Of a stretch of 64,000 nucleotides of DNA, positions 24,166 through 35,960 are shown piece after piece. The translations under genes and the position numbers were made by a program. The notes beneath the pieces were generated by a model, which was given only the letters and a program-made list of their open reading frames with translations, did not search any database and had not been told where the DNA came from. Source of the DNA: Drosophila miranda (Eukaryota > Arthropoda > Insecta > Diptera > Drosophilidae); assembly GCF_003369915.1 (NCBI RefSeq), contig NW_022881614.1:7337001-7401000 (forward strand), in the 5' to 3' direction. Positions within the stretch are counted from its first letter, which is position 1. Each line of letters begins with the position of its first letter.

Positions 24166-25062
24166 TCCATCTTCGTTTGGCCACTCTGGCTCTCCCTCCC
24201 TCTTTTAGTAGGTTGGTTGGGTCCACTCCCACTAGCTTGGTTTTGAGATATTTGCTGATTGAATGGATTCTGAGCCCTACCTTGATTCAAGGAATTTTTG
24301 AACTCATTGTATAATCCAGGATTTTGGGAATTTTGATTTTGATTTGTTCGATTAGTCTGACCTGTTCCAGATGAACTCTGAGTTTGATTGTGATAGTTAG
24401 TAGTATTATAATTTGGATAATAGTTTCTTTCGATTTGATTGAGACGATTTCGATTGATCTTTATTTGTACCTGAATCTGTTGTACTAGCTTCGTACAATC
24501 CTTCTTCTTGTGCTGCCTTCTTAAGATTAGACAATGTGGTAATATCTTTTCTTGCTAAGGTCATGAACATTCTGTCAGGAAGTTTTCGAGTAATGACATC
24601 TTTAATTGTGTTGTTCAAAGCGTTTTTATAAATGACATTATTTTCTGGTATGTTTTCTAAGTTTAGCTTATTGTTTATTAATAATGCTTTTATCTCTAAT
24701 TCTTCTATAAACTTACGAAGACTGCCGTTGAATCTGGTGGTGTATAGTTGTCGTAAGAGTTCTTCATATGGTGTGTGATTTTTGAACTCGTTGATCAGCG
24801 CCGTCTTCAGTTCGAGCCACGTGTTGGGTTGTATCATTTGCGATATGCGTTGTGCCTCTCCTGGCGGTTGGATCTCGGTCGCTCCAAATAGGATCCTTTG
24901 TGGCCAAAGATCTTCAGTTGGATATAATCCGCATACATATTCGATTCGTTTGATAAATGAGCTTAGCTGTCCAGATGAACCGTCATAGGCAGGTATTTGT
25001 CTGATCGACAGCAGTGCCTGGTTCAAGTGGATTTCGCTCAATGATGGTGGTGGTAACGCCAT
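24114..25062 (-). pseudogene. gag: Errantivirus gag, frameshifted
   Basis: Structural protein gene starting MALPPPSLSEIHLNQ at 25,062. The first 218 codons (to 24,406) carry the capsid-like region. The remaining Asn/Gln-rich, basic C-terminal tail, typical of this clade and without Cys-His knuckles, lies in another frame and ends at 24,114-24,116. The switch lies somewhere in about 24,410-24,490. I could not fix the exact base because both frames are open over part of that stretch. Confidence 0.85.
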
Positions 25063-25353
25063 GTTGTTGGTGTTGATTGGGTTTTTTTTTGTTTTCAGTA
25101 GTTTTTAACTTTATTTTGGTTCACTTGTAAGTTTTTTGATTTTGTATTTAGTGTTTCACTGTTCTTGGTGGATCACTATCTCCGCTTACTTCAGTTCACT
25201 TAATTTTAGTTTTGCAAATCGTATGTGCTCGTAACACATAGGTTCTTTGGCGGATTTCACAATTTTATTAACGATTCCGGGATTACGTGATCACCGTAAT
25301 TAGAAATTACACAAGCTGACCATTACCGAAATATAGGAGTTAATTTTAAACGA

Positions 25354-25371
25354 AATCCTACCGACTGCGCC
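25354..25371 (-). other. Errantivirus primer-binding site
   Basis: Directly inside the 5' LTR the minus strand reads ggcgcagtcggtagga. With the preceding LTR t this is the type used by 17.6/297 elements (from memory, matching a serine tRNA 3' end). It fixes the element's orientation and the inner LTR border. Confidence 0.75.
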
Positions 25372-25966
25372 AGTTAAATATCCGCAACTCGATTTTAAGT
25401 TTTTTAAAAAAGACGTTTATTTTACAACTTAAATATCTTTATGTCACAAGATTTAAATGAATTCCCCGACTTGACTTTGGGTCTGCTCGTCTCAAACGGA
25501 ACTGAGCTCTCTGCTGCTGGCTAGTTTCCATGAGCCCTTCTCTTGGAACTCCCGACTCTGGCTTCGGGCGTTGCTTTTCTCGGCTGCATCTTCGTGTCGG
25601 TGGCGTACGTGCCTGGATCGATATTTGGGGATGCGTCGGCTTTGTTGAAAGGCATCCACTGCTGGCGATCGGTGTTGCATTACATGACGGAGCTAGGAAT
25701 GTGATACTCCTTGGTTTTATGTCTAGCTTTGATTGGTCCTCATGAGTGGCGTGATTCTAAAGAATCGATTTCTCGAGAGGGGCGTGATTCTAATGTTGAT
25801 GAAACAATGTGGTCCATTGTTTATATTATGGGGGGCCCTAGCTTGGAGTATGGGAAGAAACAGTTATTGATTCTTGTGTGGGGTCCTGTTACTTGTGTGG
25901 ATGGGGTGGATGAATTGTACATAAACATAATGTGTATGGGATGTGGGGAATTATGGATATGTCACT
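25372..25966 (-). repeat. Errantivirus 5' LTR
   Basis: 595 bp. It shows about eight single-base differences from the 3' LTR (for example near 25,414, 25,506, 25,551 and 25,645). The 3' LTR matches the array LTRs much better, which places the array's origin at the 3' end of the element. Confidence 0.93.
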
Positions 25967-26492
25967 ATATATATATGTATATATTACTTTTTTGCCTTCG
26001 AATCTATGGATTCGAAATTCAAATAACTTTGATGCAATCGAAAGTGGCCAAATGGTAGGGGGCTACGGGGTATCCCCCAAAAGATCCTCTGGCGTGGGAG
26101 ACTGTGGCTGTGTGGTTGTGTGGATGTGGAGGTTCTTGATGAAGAATTACATACATATAGGTACATACATAGATACGTACAAACCTAGAATATATAAAAC
26201 AGTTGCTAGTTCTCTGAGTGGAAATTGTGTTTTATCATCGTTTCTTCACTTTAACCTATTTTTTATGGTTTATGCTGTGTTTCTGTGTGTGTGGATGTGG
26301 GTGTTTTGTATGGTTTCTAGTGCATATTTAAAGATGTAAGGACTTAATTTTTTTGTTGTGGTTTTTCATATTTTTAGAGTTTTTTTTACTTGGTTTCTTT
26401 TTTTATGTTTTGTTTTTTTATGTCACTTAAAAAATTACATTAATAAAATGTATTTTAAAACTTATGCAAAAAGCTGCTGTTTCGCATCCCTC
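25967..26492. other. 3' flank of HmgZ copy A
   Basis: Collinear with 40,700-41,223. AT- and T-rich, with no convincing coding frame on either strand. It probably contains the HmgZ 3' untranslated region. I saw no clear AATAAA on the minus strand here. Confidence 0.5.
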
Positions 26493-26903
26493 CTACTCGC
26501 TCTCGTCCTCCTCATCCTCCTCAGAGGACTCCTTCTTCTTGATCTTCTTGACGGGCTTGACGGGCATCTTCTTTCGCTTCTTGGGCGCACCGGAATCAGT
26601 GCCGCCATTGGCCTCGTACTCCTTCACCGCCCGATTGTACTCCTCCTTCATTTTGATGGCCTTCTGCTCCCATTCCTAGTTTGTGAGACATTCGAAATGA
26701 TATTATAGCTGTGGATTCTTCAAATATAACTCTGATTTCCTTACCGTCTTGTCCTTCAGTCCGCGCCAGAGCTCACCACCGCGCTTGGCGATGTCTGTAA
26801 CCTTGCTGCCGGGATTCTCCTTCTTTATGGATTCACGAGTCTCGTTCAGCCATAGCATGTAGGCGGACAGGGGACGCTTCGGGCGATCTCCTGCTGCACT
26901 CAT
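26493..26903 (-). CDS. HmgZ: HMG-box chromatin protein HmgZ, copy A
   Basis: Two coding exons: 26,903-26,745 (53 codons) and 26,675-26,493, separated by a 69-bp intron with donor gtaagg and acceptor aactag. The product is 113 residues. One HMG box (RPKRPLSAYMLWLNETRE, then GGELWRGLKDKTEWE) bends DNA non-specifically by minor-groove binding. It is followed by a Lys-rich stretch and an acidic tail (SSEEDEEDESE), the arrangement of Drosophila HMGB1-like linker proteins. NETRE and SKVTDIAKRGGELWRGLKDK identify HmgZ rather than HmgD. The intron sits inside the box exactly as in HmgD at 57,048. Protein identical to copy B, with at least one synonymous difference near the end. The upstream region has lost about 200 bp relative to copy B, so expression may differ. 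Confidence 0.93.
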
Positions 26904-28239
26904 ATTTGTATTTGGTTTTTGATGGGCTTTTCTCGAGGGACAACTTTGAAGCTCTCAACGAGTTATGGCAATTATGGCTGCAATAGTTAATAGTTAATAG
27001 TTAATAGTTAATTCCGTTCAAAATATAGTTCATAATTCTCCTTGCACATACTGTAAATACTTTCAGCTTATTCATCCTGCTTTCCTCTGCCCATTAAATA
27101 TTTAACGATTGCATTTTGACCTGTACAGTGTACACACAAACGGGCTCCAATTAAATATTCCTATTGAATTACTCCCCCAGCTGCCCACCCAACCATACTT
27201 TACACATTCCTTGCTCTGAAGCTCACACACAGAGAACCTATCAGAATGGAATACTTTACTTTTGATATATTATATCCCTGCACATAATCACTATTTATAA
27301 CTGGAATATTTCGGGTTAATTGTGGGGGCTGATTGATGTATCTGTATACTTTATATACACCATATACATACACACATACTTTTTTGTACATAACACAGAG
27401 TGTATTGCACTTTTGGGGCTATTGTGTACACAGGTTTTGTTTGTATCCCTGCAGGAAATCAACCCGTCAACTCCTTCCCTTTTTTACGTCAGTATTTTGA
27501 ATACAAGCACAATCCACAGATCAGCTGTTTTGGGATAGGATGACAATGGTCTAACGTCGGAATAGGGTACGCGCCATGCAAATGAAGCGGCGACAACAGG
27601 CCCCCCAACGGCCATAAGACATGCACTTGACCCAAATCCCAAATGTTCAACGAGAGGGAGAAGCAGAAAGCATCGTGAATTGGGTTAACAAACGACTCGA
27701 AAGCGCACTGAAGAAAGCTGTCTGTAGAACCGTGGACCACCAGAAGCCCCAGGATCCCACCGGGGAGTCGTGTGGGTGGAGGAGGGTACGACGGAGGAAA
27801 CTGGAACTCGTAGATGGATGGCGAGGAGGCTTCGCACATTGCCGCAACACGTGATGCAGCCAGGATTTTGCCTGCAGAGCACGGCCGGAAGAGTGAAAGA
27901 AAGAGAGCGAACGATATAGAAAATCGAAAGCGAAAACTGTTCCCCGTCTGACTCTCCACGTGTGTGTGTGTGTGTGGGTTGTGGCATGGAGGAGCCGTGT
28001 ATGTTTCTGCATCTGTCGTTACTGGTTTCAAAATTCATTTTGCTGCCTGCATCACGAGGATTACAAGGAAAACGCTCGGTACCTGGAACATAAGGAATTT
28101 CCGCACCGGATGATGCCTAATTCGATGAACTAATAACTCAATCATGGAGTAAAGGTGCAATCAGATGCAAAGGTATTCCGAACGATAGCAAAAAGTAAGC
28201 GGACTCTCAGAAATAGTAACAAGTTCTTTTACTATAATT
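26904..28239. other. Upstream region of HmgZ copy A
   Basis: Presumed promoter and 5' untranslated region, collinear with 41,635-43,256. Two differences stand out. Near 26,985 about 100 bp of copy B are replaced by four ttaatag-like repeats. Near 27,788 about 200 bp of copy B (about 42,606-42,804) are missing. An atcagctgtt at 27,520-27,529 matches the Drosophila core-promoter E-box motif and is present in both copies. No protein-coding frame looks real. Confidence 0.5.
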
Positions 28240-28780
28240 ATACCCGATACTCAAAATGAGTATTGGGGTATATTAGATTTGTGGTAAAAGTGGATGTGTG
28301 TAACGTCCAGAAGGAATCGTTTCCGACCCCATTAAGTATATATATTCTTGATCAGCATCAATAGCCGAGTCGATTGAGCCATGTCTGTCTGTCCGTCTGT
28401 CCGTCTGTCCGTCCGTCCGTCGGTCCGGCTGTCCGTCCGTCCGTCTGTCCGTCTGTCCGTCCCCTTCAGCGCCTAGTGCTCAAAGACTATAAGAGCTAGA
28501 GCAACGATGTTTTGGATCCAGACTTCTGTGATATGTCACTGCTACAAAAATATTTCAAAACTTCGCCTCGCCCACTTCCGCCCCCACAAAGGACGAAAAT
28601 CTGTGGAATCAACATTTTTAAAGATACGATAAAACCAAAAACGCAGAATCGTAGAGGATGACTATATGTTCTAGAGTGTAAAATCTCAACCAGATCCTAC
28701 AATTATTATAGCAAGAATCAAGAAAACAATTTCATTCTTTCTCGCTCTGTCTCTCTCTAACACACACGTAGCATAGCCGG

Positions 28781-29080
28781 TGTTGCAGCAGACGATCGTA
28801 ATTACCCTATCTTAGCGTGTGCGATGTTGTGAGCAGAGCTTTTGCTCTCACACGCCGCGCTCTTGTACTGCTCTCTGCGCATTCAAGATCGGCTCTACGG
28901 TGGAGTCGGGGAGTTATTGCTATCTCTGGCTGCGACCAGTCCAATAAATGCTTTGAAGTCGAGCACTTGTTTTATTTAGTCATAAATTACCTGACAATTT
29001 AACGTAAAAAACCGAAACTAGAGCCCGCTGGACCGGAGTCATCAAAACGTTTGTTTTGGAAAAACTCTTCCGAATTTTCA
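28781..29080 (+). repeat. BEL element 5' LTR
   Basis: 300 bp, TG...CA termini, with cagtccaataaatgc supplying a polyadenylation motif at about 28,943. Confidence 0.93.
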
Positions 29081-29081
29081 T

Positions 29082-29099
29082 TGGCGCCCGAGCAGGGAC
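29082..29099 (+). other. BEL element primer-binding site
   Basis: tggcgcccgagcaggga follows the 5' LTR after one base. This is the complement of a tRNA 3' end (begins tgg, pairing with CCA). Confidence 0.8.
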
Positions 29100-29845
29100 A
29101 TCGGCATCCAGCATTTCGTGGAAATTCGCACGACAAACCAGTGACTTACAGTGCATCTTCGTTGTCTCGGCACAAGTCATTGGTTTTTTTGTTCTGTTGC
29201 GAATAGAGCTCTAGCTGGCTGGTTTTGTGCGACAAATTGGATTCATCTTTACTCAACAAAAAAGGATGTGTTCGGCTAATCTATGCCGAATTCTCAGGTA
29301 TTTAGTGCGAAAAAAATTGAGTGCTAGAACCAAGCCACCATTTTGTGCGCTGTGTTTCTCTATTTGGCCACTGATCTCAATTTCATTGGCACCTCGTTGA
29401 ATTGGAATACCAATTAAATAAAACACAAAGTAATAAAATAAACCAAAGTGAACAGCCAGCAACATAAAATATTTATTATATGCGGAATATTGGTGGATTG
29501 AAGAAAAGTGCAAATTGATGAGGGTTTACCGTACTTGCTAATCAGACGCTCCGGTCATTGCCGCTGTTTTCAATTCTCTTTTGCGAAGTACCGCTTATTG
29601 GTGCTGCCTTTCCTTCGGTAACGCTATCGTTGCGCCAAATTGTGCATAATTTGGCTGCGTTTGGTTGTGTGCATTGGCAGCATAATTTGTGTTTGTTTCG
29701 CTGCGTTAACCCTTTGAAGCCGATACATAGTTTTTTGTGGAAATTTCGCGTTCTTTCATAGTTTTTTGCATACCCTACAGTATTTTGGTTAACCATTGTC
29801 TAAACCCAGTGCATTACTTTCCGACCCTCTTGAGAAAGCGCCAGA
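29100..29845 (+). other. BEL element untranslated leader
   Basis: About 750 bp between primer-binding site and gag start with no long open frame on the plus strand. The distance is normal for BEL-like elements. Confidence 0.6.
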
Positions 29846-31108
29846 ATGAGTGAAAAGGAAAGGGAAATTGTTACCAGGGAAGGAGGTTCAAAAGAAGGAG
29901 GGGGTCCAAAAGTCCTGCAAAAGTTAGCAACAGCAATGCAAAGACACGATAGGGTGATGGGCGATCTAAGGCGTGTGAGAACGGCCTTTGAAGAAAAAAC
30001 TATTTCGTTCGACTCTCTTCAAATTAAATGCAGACTCGAGCTGATCGAAAATTATTGTGAAAAGTTGATGGATATACAGGCAGACGTGGATTGTTTAAAT
30101 CCCAACAACGATCTACGAGCATCGGTCGAGGATATGTGTGTTACCACAAAGGCTCTGTACATGTCTGCACTTAAAGAACCCGAAACTCAGCGAATACAGA
30201 GGAGGGATAGGAGTAGCCAGCGTCATTCATCACATCTGCCTAAAATGAATCTCCCCAAGTTTAGTGGAAAACATGCTGAATTTAAAAACTTTATAAGCCT
30301 TTTCGAGAGTTTGGTGCATAACGACCCAATATTATCAAATGTGGAAAAATTCAACCACTTACTGTCGTGTCTCGTTGACGATGCATTGGGAACAGTGAAG
30401 GCGTTTCAGATCTCTGCAGAAAATTATGAGAAGGCTCTTGATAGTTTGAAGGAGGTTTACGACAAAAAATATTTGATCTTTTCTGATACTGTTTCGCAGT
30501 TGTTTGACATTCCCAGCACAACAAAAGCTTCTGCTTCATGCCTTAGGTCCCTCATTGACACGGTGTCAGCCATATATTCTTCTCTGCAGTCGTTAGGAAG
30601 TGAAAAAGACATAAATAGCGCGATGCTAATTCACATAGCGCTGTCTAAAGTAGACCCCACAACGAAGTCTCGGTTCGAAGAGCAACTGGATTACGATAAA
30701 CTACCGTCTTGGTCCGAGTGCGCAGCACAGCTGAATCGGCGCTATCAGAATCTAGCTGCCGAAGAGTCAACACGGAATAAGGGTAAAACTAAACAAGAGA
30801 CAAGTAAAGGACCCACTAAATCGTCATTGTCATGTGCAAAGACGGATAGGCGAGCTGATTCGAAATGTAGCTATTGCCACGCGGGGAATCATACCATAAG
30901 CAATTGTCAATCGTTTAGTGCTCTTCCTGTTCTTCAACGGTTCGATATCACCAAGGAACTCCGACTGTGCATAAATTGTTTGAAGCCAGGTCATACAGTG
31001 ACGAGGTGCAAGACAGCAAAATGTCGAGTTTTCTCTAAGCCCATAACACTCTGCTTCATCGATACGGGGTTGAGCCACAGCAAAATGGGCCTAGTTCTGT
31101 GCCAGTAG
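29846..31108 (+). pseudogene. gag: BEL element gag region, runs out of frame before pol
   Basis: 420 codons from ATG 29,846. The N-terminus is charged and coiled-coil-like. The central part has the KMNLPKFSGKHAEFKNF block characteristic of the BEL/Pao gag DUF1759 region. Near the C-terminus are two zinc knuckles, CSYCHAGNHTISNC and CINCLKPGHTVTRC, for RNA binding. In intact BEL elements gag and pol are one continuous frame. Here a single-base loss at about 31,040 shifts the last 20 or so codons into an unrelated frame with a stop at 31,106-31,108, while pol continues in frame +1 from 31,042. A conserved Cys of the third knuckle-like block also appears changed to Phe. Confidence 0.88.
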
Positions 31109-34100
31109 AACATTCGTCATCGTCTGAGCCTCAGACAGCTTATTCTAGTCACGTTGCTAGTGCTGACCAGGTTATTCTTGCTACCGCTGTTGTAAAGGTG
31201 CAAGATCGGTCCGGACAATTTCAGTATGCACGGGCACTTCTAGATTCCGGCTCCCAAATTAATTTTATATCCGAGGATCTAGCCCAGCGCTTACGATTGC
31301 GCCGTGATGAGTCGTGCCTTAATATCACAACTGTTGGAAAAAACTCGTCCGTCATAAAGCACAAGATTCATACTTCTGTCCAATCTCGTATCAACGATCA
31401 CAACTTTGATTCCGATTTTTGGGTGTTAAGGTCGATTTCCACATACCAACCCGATCATGTTGTCAATTTCGCCCAATGGAAGATACCAGCAAACCTGCAG
31501 ATGGCAGACCCGCAGTTTTACAAGCCTGCTAAGGTTGACTTATTGATAGGGGCAGAAACCTTTTTTGAGTTAATGTGTGTAGGCCAATTAAAGGCAAGTT
31601 CCGAACATCCAACAATCCAGAAAACATTGTTGGGATGGATTGTATCAGGAAAATATAAGGCATCAGCACAGGATGCTGTATGCAATATCGCTGTTGGTAG
31701 CGATCATTGTTCTCTCGACTCTCTGGTGGAGCGCTTTTGGGAATTGGAACAGGTCCCAGAGAAGTCGAAGGCTGTATATACAGCTGAACAATTGGCTTGC
31801 GAACAAAACTTTAAGCAGACTTTACGCAGGCTCGAATCGGGTCGTTTTGAAGTGGGGCTGCCATTTAAAATAAATCCCAACGTGTTGGGTTTCTCGTTCG
31901 AGACGGCAAAACGCCGCTTTCTATCCCTAGAACGCAGACTTGCACGAGATCAGTATTTGCATGATCTGTATATGGAGTTTATGAAAGAGTATCTCATCCT
32001 TGGCCACATGTCATTGCTTCCAGGCACTCCTCCAGGACGCCATTACTACATTCCACATCAATGTGTCCTGAGACCTGATAGTAAAACCACCAAGCTACGC
32101 GTCGTTTTCGATGCATCGAGCAAAACATCGACTATAATCTCATTAAATGAGACTTTGATGGTGGGTGCAACTATTCAGAGGGAGCTTTACGCAACTCTTG
32201 CCCGATTTCGATTAAATCGTTTTGCGCTCACAGCTGACATCTCCAAAATGTATAGGCAAGTTCAGGTCGCCGAAGAAGACAGAAATTTCCAATTGATTCT
32301 GTGGAGGGATAAGGCAAATGTAGATGTTCAAACGTATCGCCTGAATACGGTTACTTATGGGACAGCCTCAGCTCCATTTCTGGCCATCCGCTGTCTCGTT
32401 GAATTGGCAGACGTTTATGCTGAGTCCCATCCTATTGCATCACAAGTCATAAAAAGTGACTTTTACGTCGATGATATGCTTACTGGAGCAAACAGTCTGG
32501 AAGATTTAGAACGTATTCGGCTGGAAGTGTGTGAGGTCTTAGAATCCGGGGGTTTTAAGTTGGCCAAGTGGGCGTCAAATCATCCCCAGCTGCTGTCCGA
32601 TAGTGGCCAGGAGAAATCGCTGCAGTTTGATCCTTCGTCGTCTGTTAAAACGCTCGGAATTAGATGGAATCCGCAAAATGATTTGTTCCATTATCATTTA
32701 GATGACTCATTTGATTCATTGACCCCTACAAAGCGAAACATTTTGTCAGTTGCGTCCCGATTGTTCGACCCATTAGGGTTATTATGTCCCTTAATAACGA
32801 GGGCAAAAATATTGCTGCAGCAATTGTGGCGGCAAAAGTTGGATTGGGACGAGTCGGTTCCCATGAGTTTGCACACGAGTTGGAACCACTTCAAGCAAAA
32901 TTTGTTTGAATTAGACAAGATAACCATACCTCGCTACATTGGCCTTCCCACGCATAAAAGCGTTCAGATTCACGGATTCGCAGACGCATCAGGTGAAGCG
33001 TACGGATGCTGCATTTACATCCGTACCAGTGATGGTAAAAATGTCGTGTCTAAGCTTCTTACCGCAAAGTCTCGAGTAGCTCCTCTCAAAACGAAATCGA
33101 TTCCAACACTCGAATTGTGCGCAGCACTCCTGTTATCCACTTTATGGGCTCAAGTAAAACCGCTCCTGGACAAGTTCATGATCGAAAGTGTGAACTTTTG
33201 GTCGGACTCCCAAGTCACTTTGTACTGGCTGGAAAGGGATCCAGCCACGCTCGCAACGTTTGTGGCCAATAGGGTTGCTGAAATCCAGGAATCGTCAAGC
33301 GGTGTGACTTGGCGGCACGTTCCTACTGAGCAAAACCCAGCCGATTTGGTGTCACGTGGCACAGACGTAGACGGTGTAACGTGCTCATTGTGGACTGAGG
33401 GTCCCCAATTTCTGCTCAGGAATTCTGAGGAGTGGCCATGTCTACATCAGGTTGAGTTGTCCCCAGAAATGGAACGGTCGGAAAACAAGAAGTGTTTGGC
33501 AACACATTCAGTGGCAAAGTGTCAGGCCAATGATTTCATCGAGTTGATTGAAAGATGCTCTTCCTTTGAGAAATTGCTTCGGATTATGGCATATGTAAAC
33601 CGGTTCCTACAAGGAAGCAAGCGTAGTCGAGAGGTCGTTCTGTCAGCCAAAGAACTTAAGGTCTCATTTCTAAGGCTGGTAGAAGTAGTCCAAAGACACG
33701 AGTTGGGACCAGAATTCCACAAGCTAGCGAGGTCGGAAATCCTGTCACCGCATCTTCAATGACTTAACCCGTTCATACATACGAGCGAACTCGACGGAGT
33801 AACGCTGCGACTGATTCGAGTGGGAGGAAGGTTGCTCAACGCAGAGATTCCGTATGACGCCAAATTTCCTCTGCTGCTGTCGCAAAAGTCGCAGTTCGTG
33901 ACGCTTTATCTTCGCAATTTGCATCGGACTCACTACCATGCAGGCGCCAAAGTCATGGTTTCGTTGCTAAGGCAGCAGATATGGCTAATCAATGCTCGAG
34001 AAGCATGTACAAGGATCCTGAGAAATTGTGTGCACTGCTTCCGATACAAGCCAGTCCTACAGGGACAGATCATGGGAAACCTGCCAGCTGATAGAGTGCG

Positions 34101-35037
34101 AAGAGCTCGGCCCTTTTTGATTTGTGGGGTAGATTTCTGCGGCCCATTCTACGTGTCTCTCAAGATTCGCGGCAGGCCCCCTATTAAGACATATGTAGCC
34201 GTCTTCGTCTGCTTTGTATCAAAAGCTGTTCACCTGGAGCTTGTAGCAGATTTGTCCACTGATAGTTTCTTATCTGTTTTTAAAAGGTTCATCGGGAGAA
34301 GAGGCCTTCCGGAGAAGGTGTACAGCGACAACGCCACCAACTTCGTGGGCGCGAGCAAGGTGCTGAACGAGCTGCATCAAGCGTACCAGAGGGACCAGGA
34401 CCGGCTCAAGGCGTACGCAGCGCGCCAAGGCGTCGAGTGGTGTTTCATACCACCGAGCGCACCACACTTCGGCGGATTGTGGGAGGCAGCCTTCAAATCA
34501 GCCAAGCAGAGGTTGGTACGCGGAGTGGGCAACGCCAAGCTCACCGCGGACGAGCTGTGCACCCACCTGGTAGAGGTAGAGGCTCTTCTCAACTCCCGGC
34601 CAATCGCGTCCCCAGGCAACGATCCCAGCGATGGAGAAGCGCTAACGCCAGGGCACCTGCTGATCGGGCAGCCGCTTCTTTCGCTGCCGCCCGAATCAGA
34701 TCACGACGACAGATGCAGCAGGGAAAGCTTCGCGTACTTGAAGCGGTGGCGAATGCTGTCAGCGCTCAAGCAGCAGTTTTGGCAGGGCTGGTCCAAGAAC
34801 TACCTGGTCAGCCTGCAGAAGCGTCACCAGTGGGCTACCAAAGGGCCAGACTTGGACATTGGCTGTCTAGTGCTCGTCCACGAGGACAACACACCGCCAC
34901 AGAAGTGGACCACAGGACGAGTGGTGGCCGCAATCAAGGGAGAAGATGGGAGAGTGCGCGTCGCCGAGGTGCGAACACCCGCGGGCGTAATTAAACGCCC
35001 CATACACAAATTGGCAAAACTGCCAATAGACGGTTGA
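31042..35037 (+). pseudogene. pol: BEL element pol, one in-frame stop
   Basis: Protease, reverse transcriptase, RNase H and integrase in one frame, interrupted by TGA at 33,760-33,762 and resuming in the same frame. Visible motifs: protease LLDSGSQINF; RT with VVFDASSKTS and the catalytic FYVDDM; RNase H with GFADASGEAYG and NFWSDSQ; integrase with the HxxxH/CVHCF zinc module, then the DDE triad in GVDFCGPF, SDNATNFVG and HFGGLWEAAF. The last part is the chromodomain-free Pao-type C-terminus ending KLAKLPIDG. The domain order (integrase last) and the fused protease fit BEL/Pao. Confidence 0.92.
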
Positions 35038-35066
35038 AGCACCGGAGGTCTTCAACGGGGCCGGAA

Positions 35067-35366
35067 TGTTGCAGCAGACGATCGTAATTACCCTATCTTA
35101 GCGTGTGCGATGTTGTGAGCAGAGCTTTTGCTCTCACACGCCGCGCTCTCGTACTGCTCTCTGCGCATTCAAGATCGGCTCGACGGTGGAGTCGGGGAGT
35201 TATTGCTATCTCTGGCTGCGACCAGTCCAATAAATGCTTTGAAGTCGAGCACTTGTTTTATTTAGTCATAAATTACCTGACAATTTAACGTAAAAAACCG
35301 AAACTAGAGCCCGCTGGACCGGAGTCATCATAACGTTTGTTTTGGAAAAACTCTTCCGAATTTTCA
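35067..35366 (+). repeat. BEL element 3' LTR
   Basis: 300 bp, preceded by a purine-rich ggggccggaa. It differs from the 5' LTR near 35,150, 35,181 and 35,331. Confidence 0.93.
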
Positions 35367-35960
35367 GCCGGCTTTGCTTAGAGTAAAACATTAGCGCCTA
35401 TATCTCAGAGACTATAAAAGCTAGAGCAACCAAATTTGGTACCCACACTCCTAATATATCGGACCGAGACGAGTTTGTTTCGAAATTTCGCCACACCCAC
35501 TTCCGCCCCCGCAAAGGATGAAAATCTGGGGATATTCACAAATCTCAGAGACTATTAAGGCTAGAGTAACCAAATTTGGTATCCGCACTTCTGTTAGATC
35601 TCACTAAAAAAAATATATCTCAAAATTTCGCCGTACCCCCTTCCGAAAATCTGTTGCATCCACAATATTGAAGATAGGAAAAAACTAAAAACGCAGAATT
35701 ATAGATAATGATCATATCTATCAGATTCCTGAATGTGGATCAGATCGGATCATTTTTATAGCCAATAGGAACAAATCAATTTGCAGTTGTTACGCAGCGC
35801 CCGACGTCACGCTCAGACTGATTTTCTGTCTCTCTCGCACGCACTCTTTGTCGTGTCGTTTAATATTAGCGGCGTCTGCCGGAGGAGAGCCATACTGACT
35901 TAGTATGGGGTATAACCGTAGAGTTGCGATGTCCGCAGCAACTCACAACGTTCCCCCTCG

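Larger units (their letters stand above)
17797..25966 (-). mobile_element. Errantivirus of the 17.6/297/Tom type, nearly full length, defective
   Basis: An 8.17 kb element on the minus strand (about 7.1 kb without its inner DINE) with two 595-bp LTRs, a primer-binding site, gag, pol and env in order. Target-site duplication is atat (17,793-17,796 and 25,967-25,970), the kind of site this clade uses. The unoccupied site is preserved in copy B near 40,698. The two LTRs differ at about eight positions by eye (about 1.3%), so the insertion is not brand new. gag, pol and env each have a frame break and a DINE splits the integrase, so this copy cannot encode functional proteins. The family's env is what makes some members infectious retroviruses of insects. 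Confidence 0.93.
28781..35366 (+). mobile_element. BEL/Pao LTR retrotransposon, nearly intact
   Basis: 6,586 bp with two 300-bp LTRs (tgttgc...ttttca), a primer-binding site, a leader, and a gag-pol reading frame ending 29 bases before the 3' LTR. Target-site duplication gccgg (28,776-28,780 and 35,367-35,371), five bases as usual for BEL/Pao. The LTRs differ at about three positions by eye (about 1%), so the insertion is recent. The coding region is broken only by one frameshift (about 31,040) and one in-frame stop (33,760-33,762). Confidence 0.95.
28240..35960 (+). mobile_element. DINE-1-like Helentron split by the BEL element
   Basis: The left part is 28,240-28,780 and the right part 35,372-35,960. 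Removing the BEL element and one gccgg restores a normal DINE sequence across the join. The 3' end is followed by gypsy sequence and not by HmgZ-locus DNA, so the two ends no longer flank one simple insertion site. Confidence 0.88.

Noticed and set aside
27489-28038. Overlapping open frames upstream of HmgZ copy A, and their counterparts at 42,306-43,054
   Set aside because: They overlap in three frames, differ between copies by indels that shift frame, and are low-complexity. This is most likely promoter and untranslated DNA.
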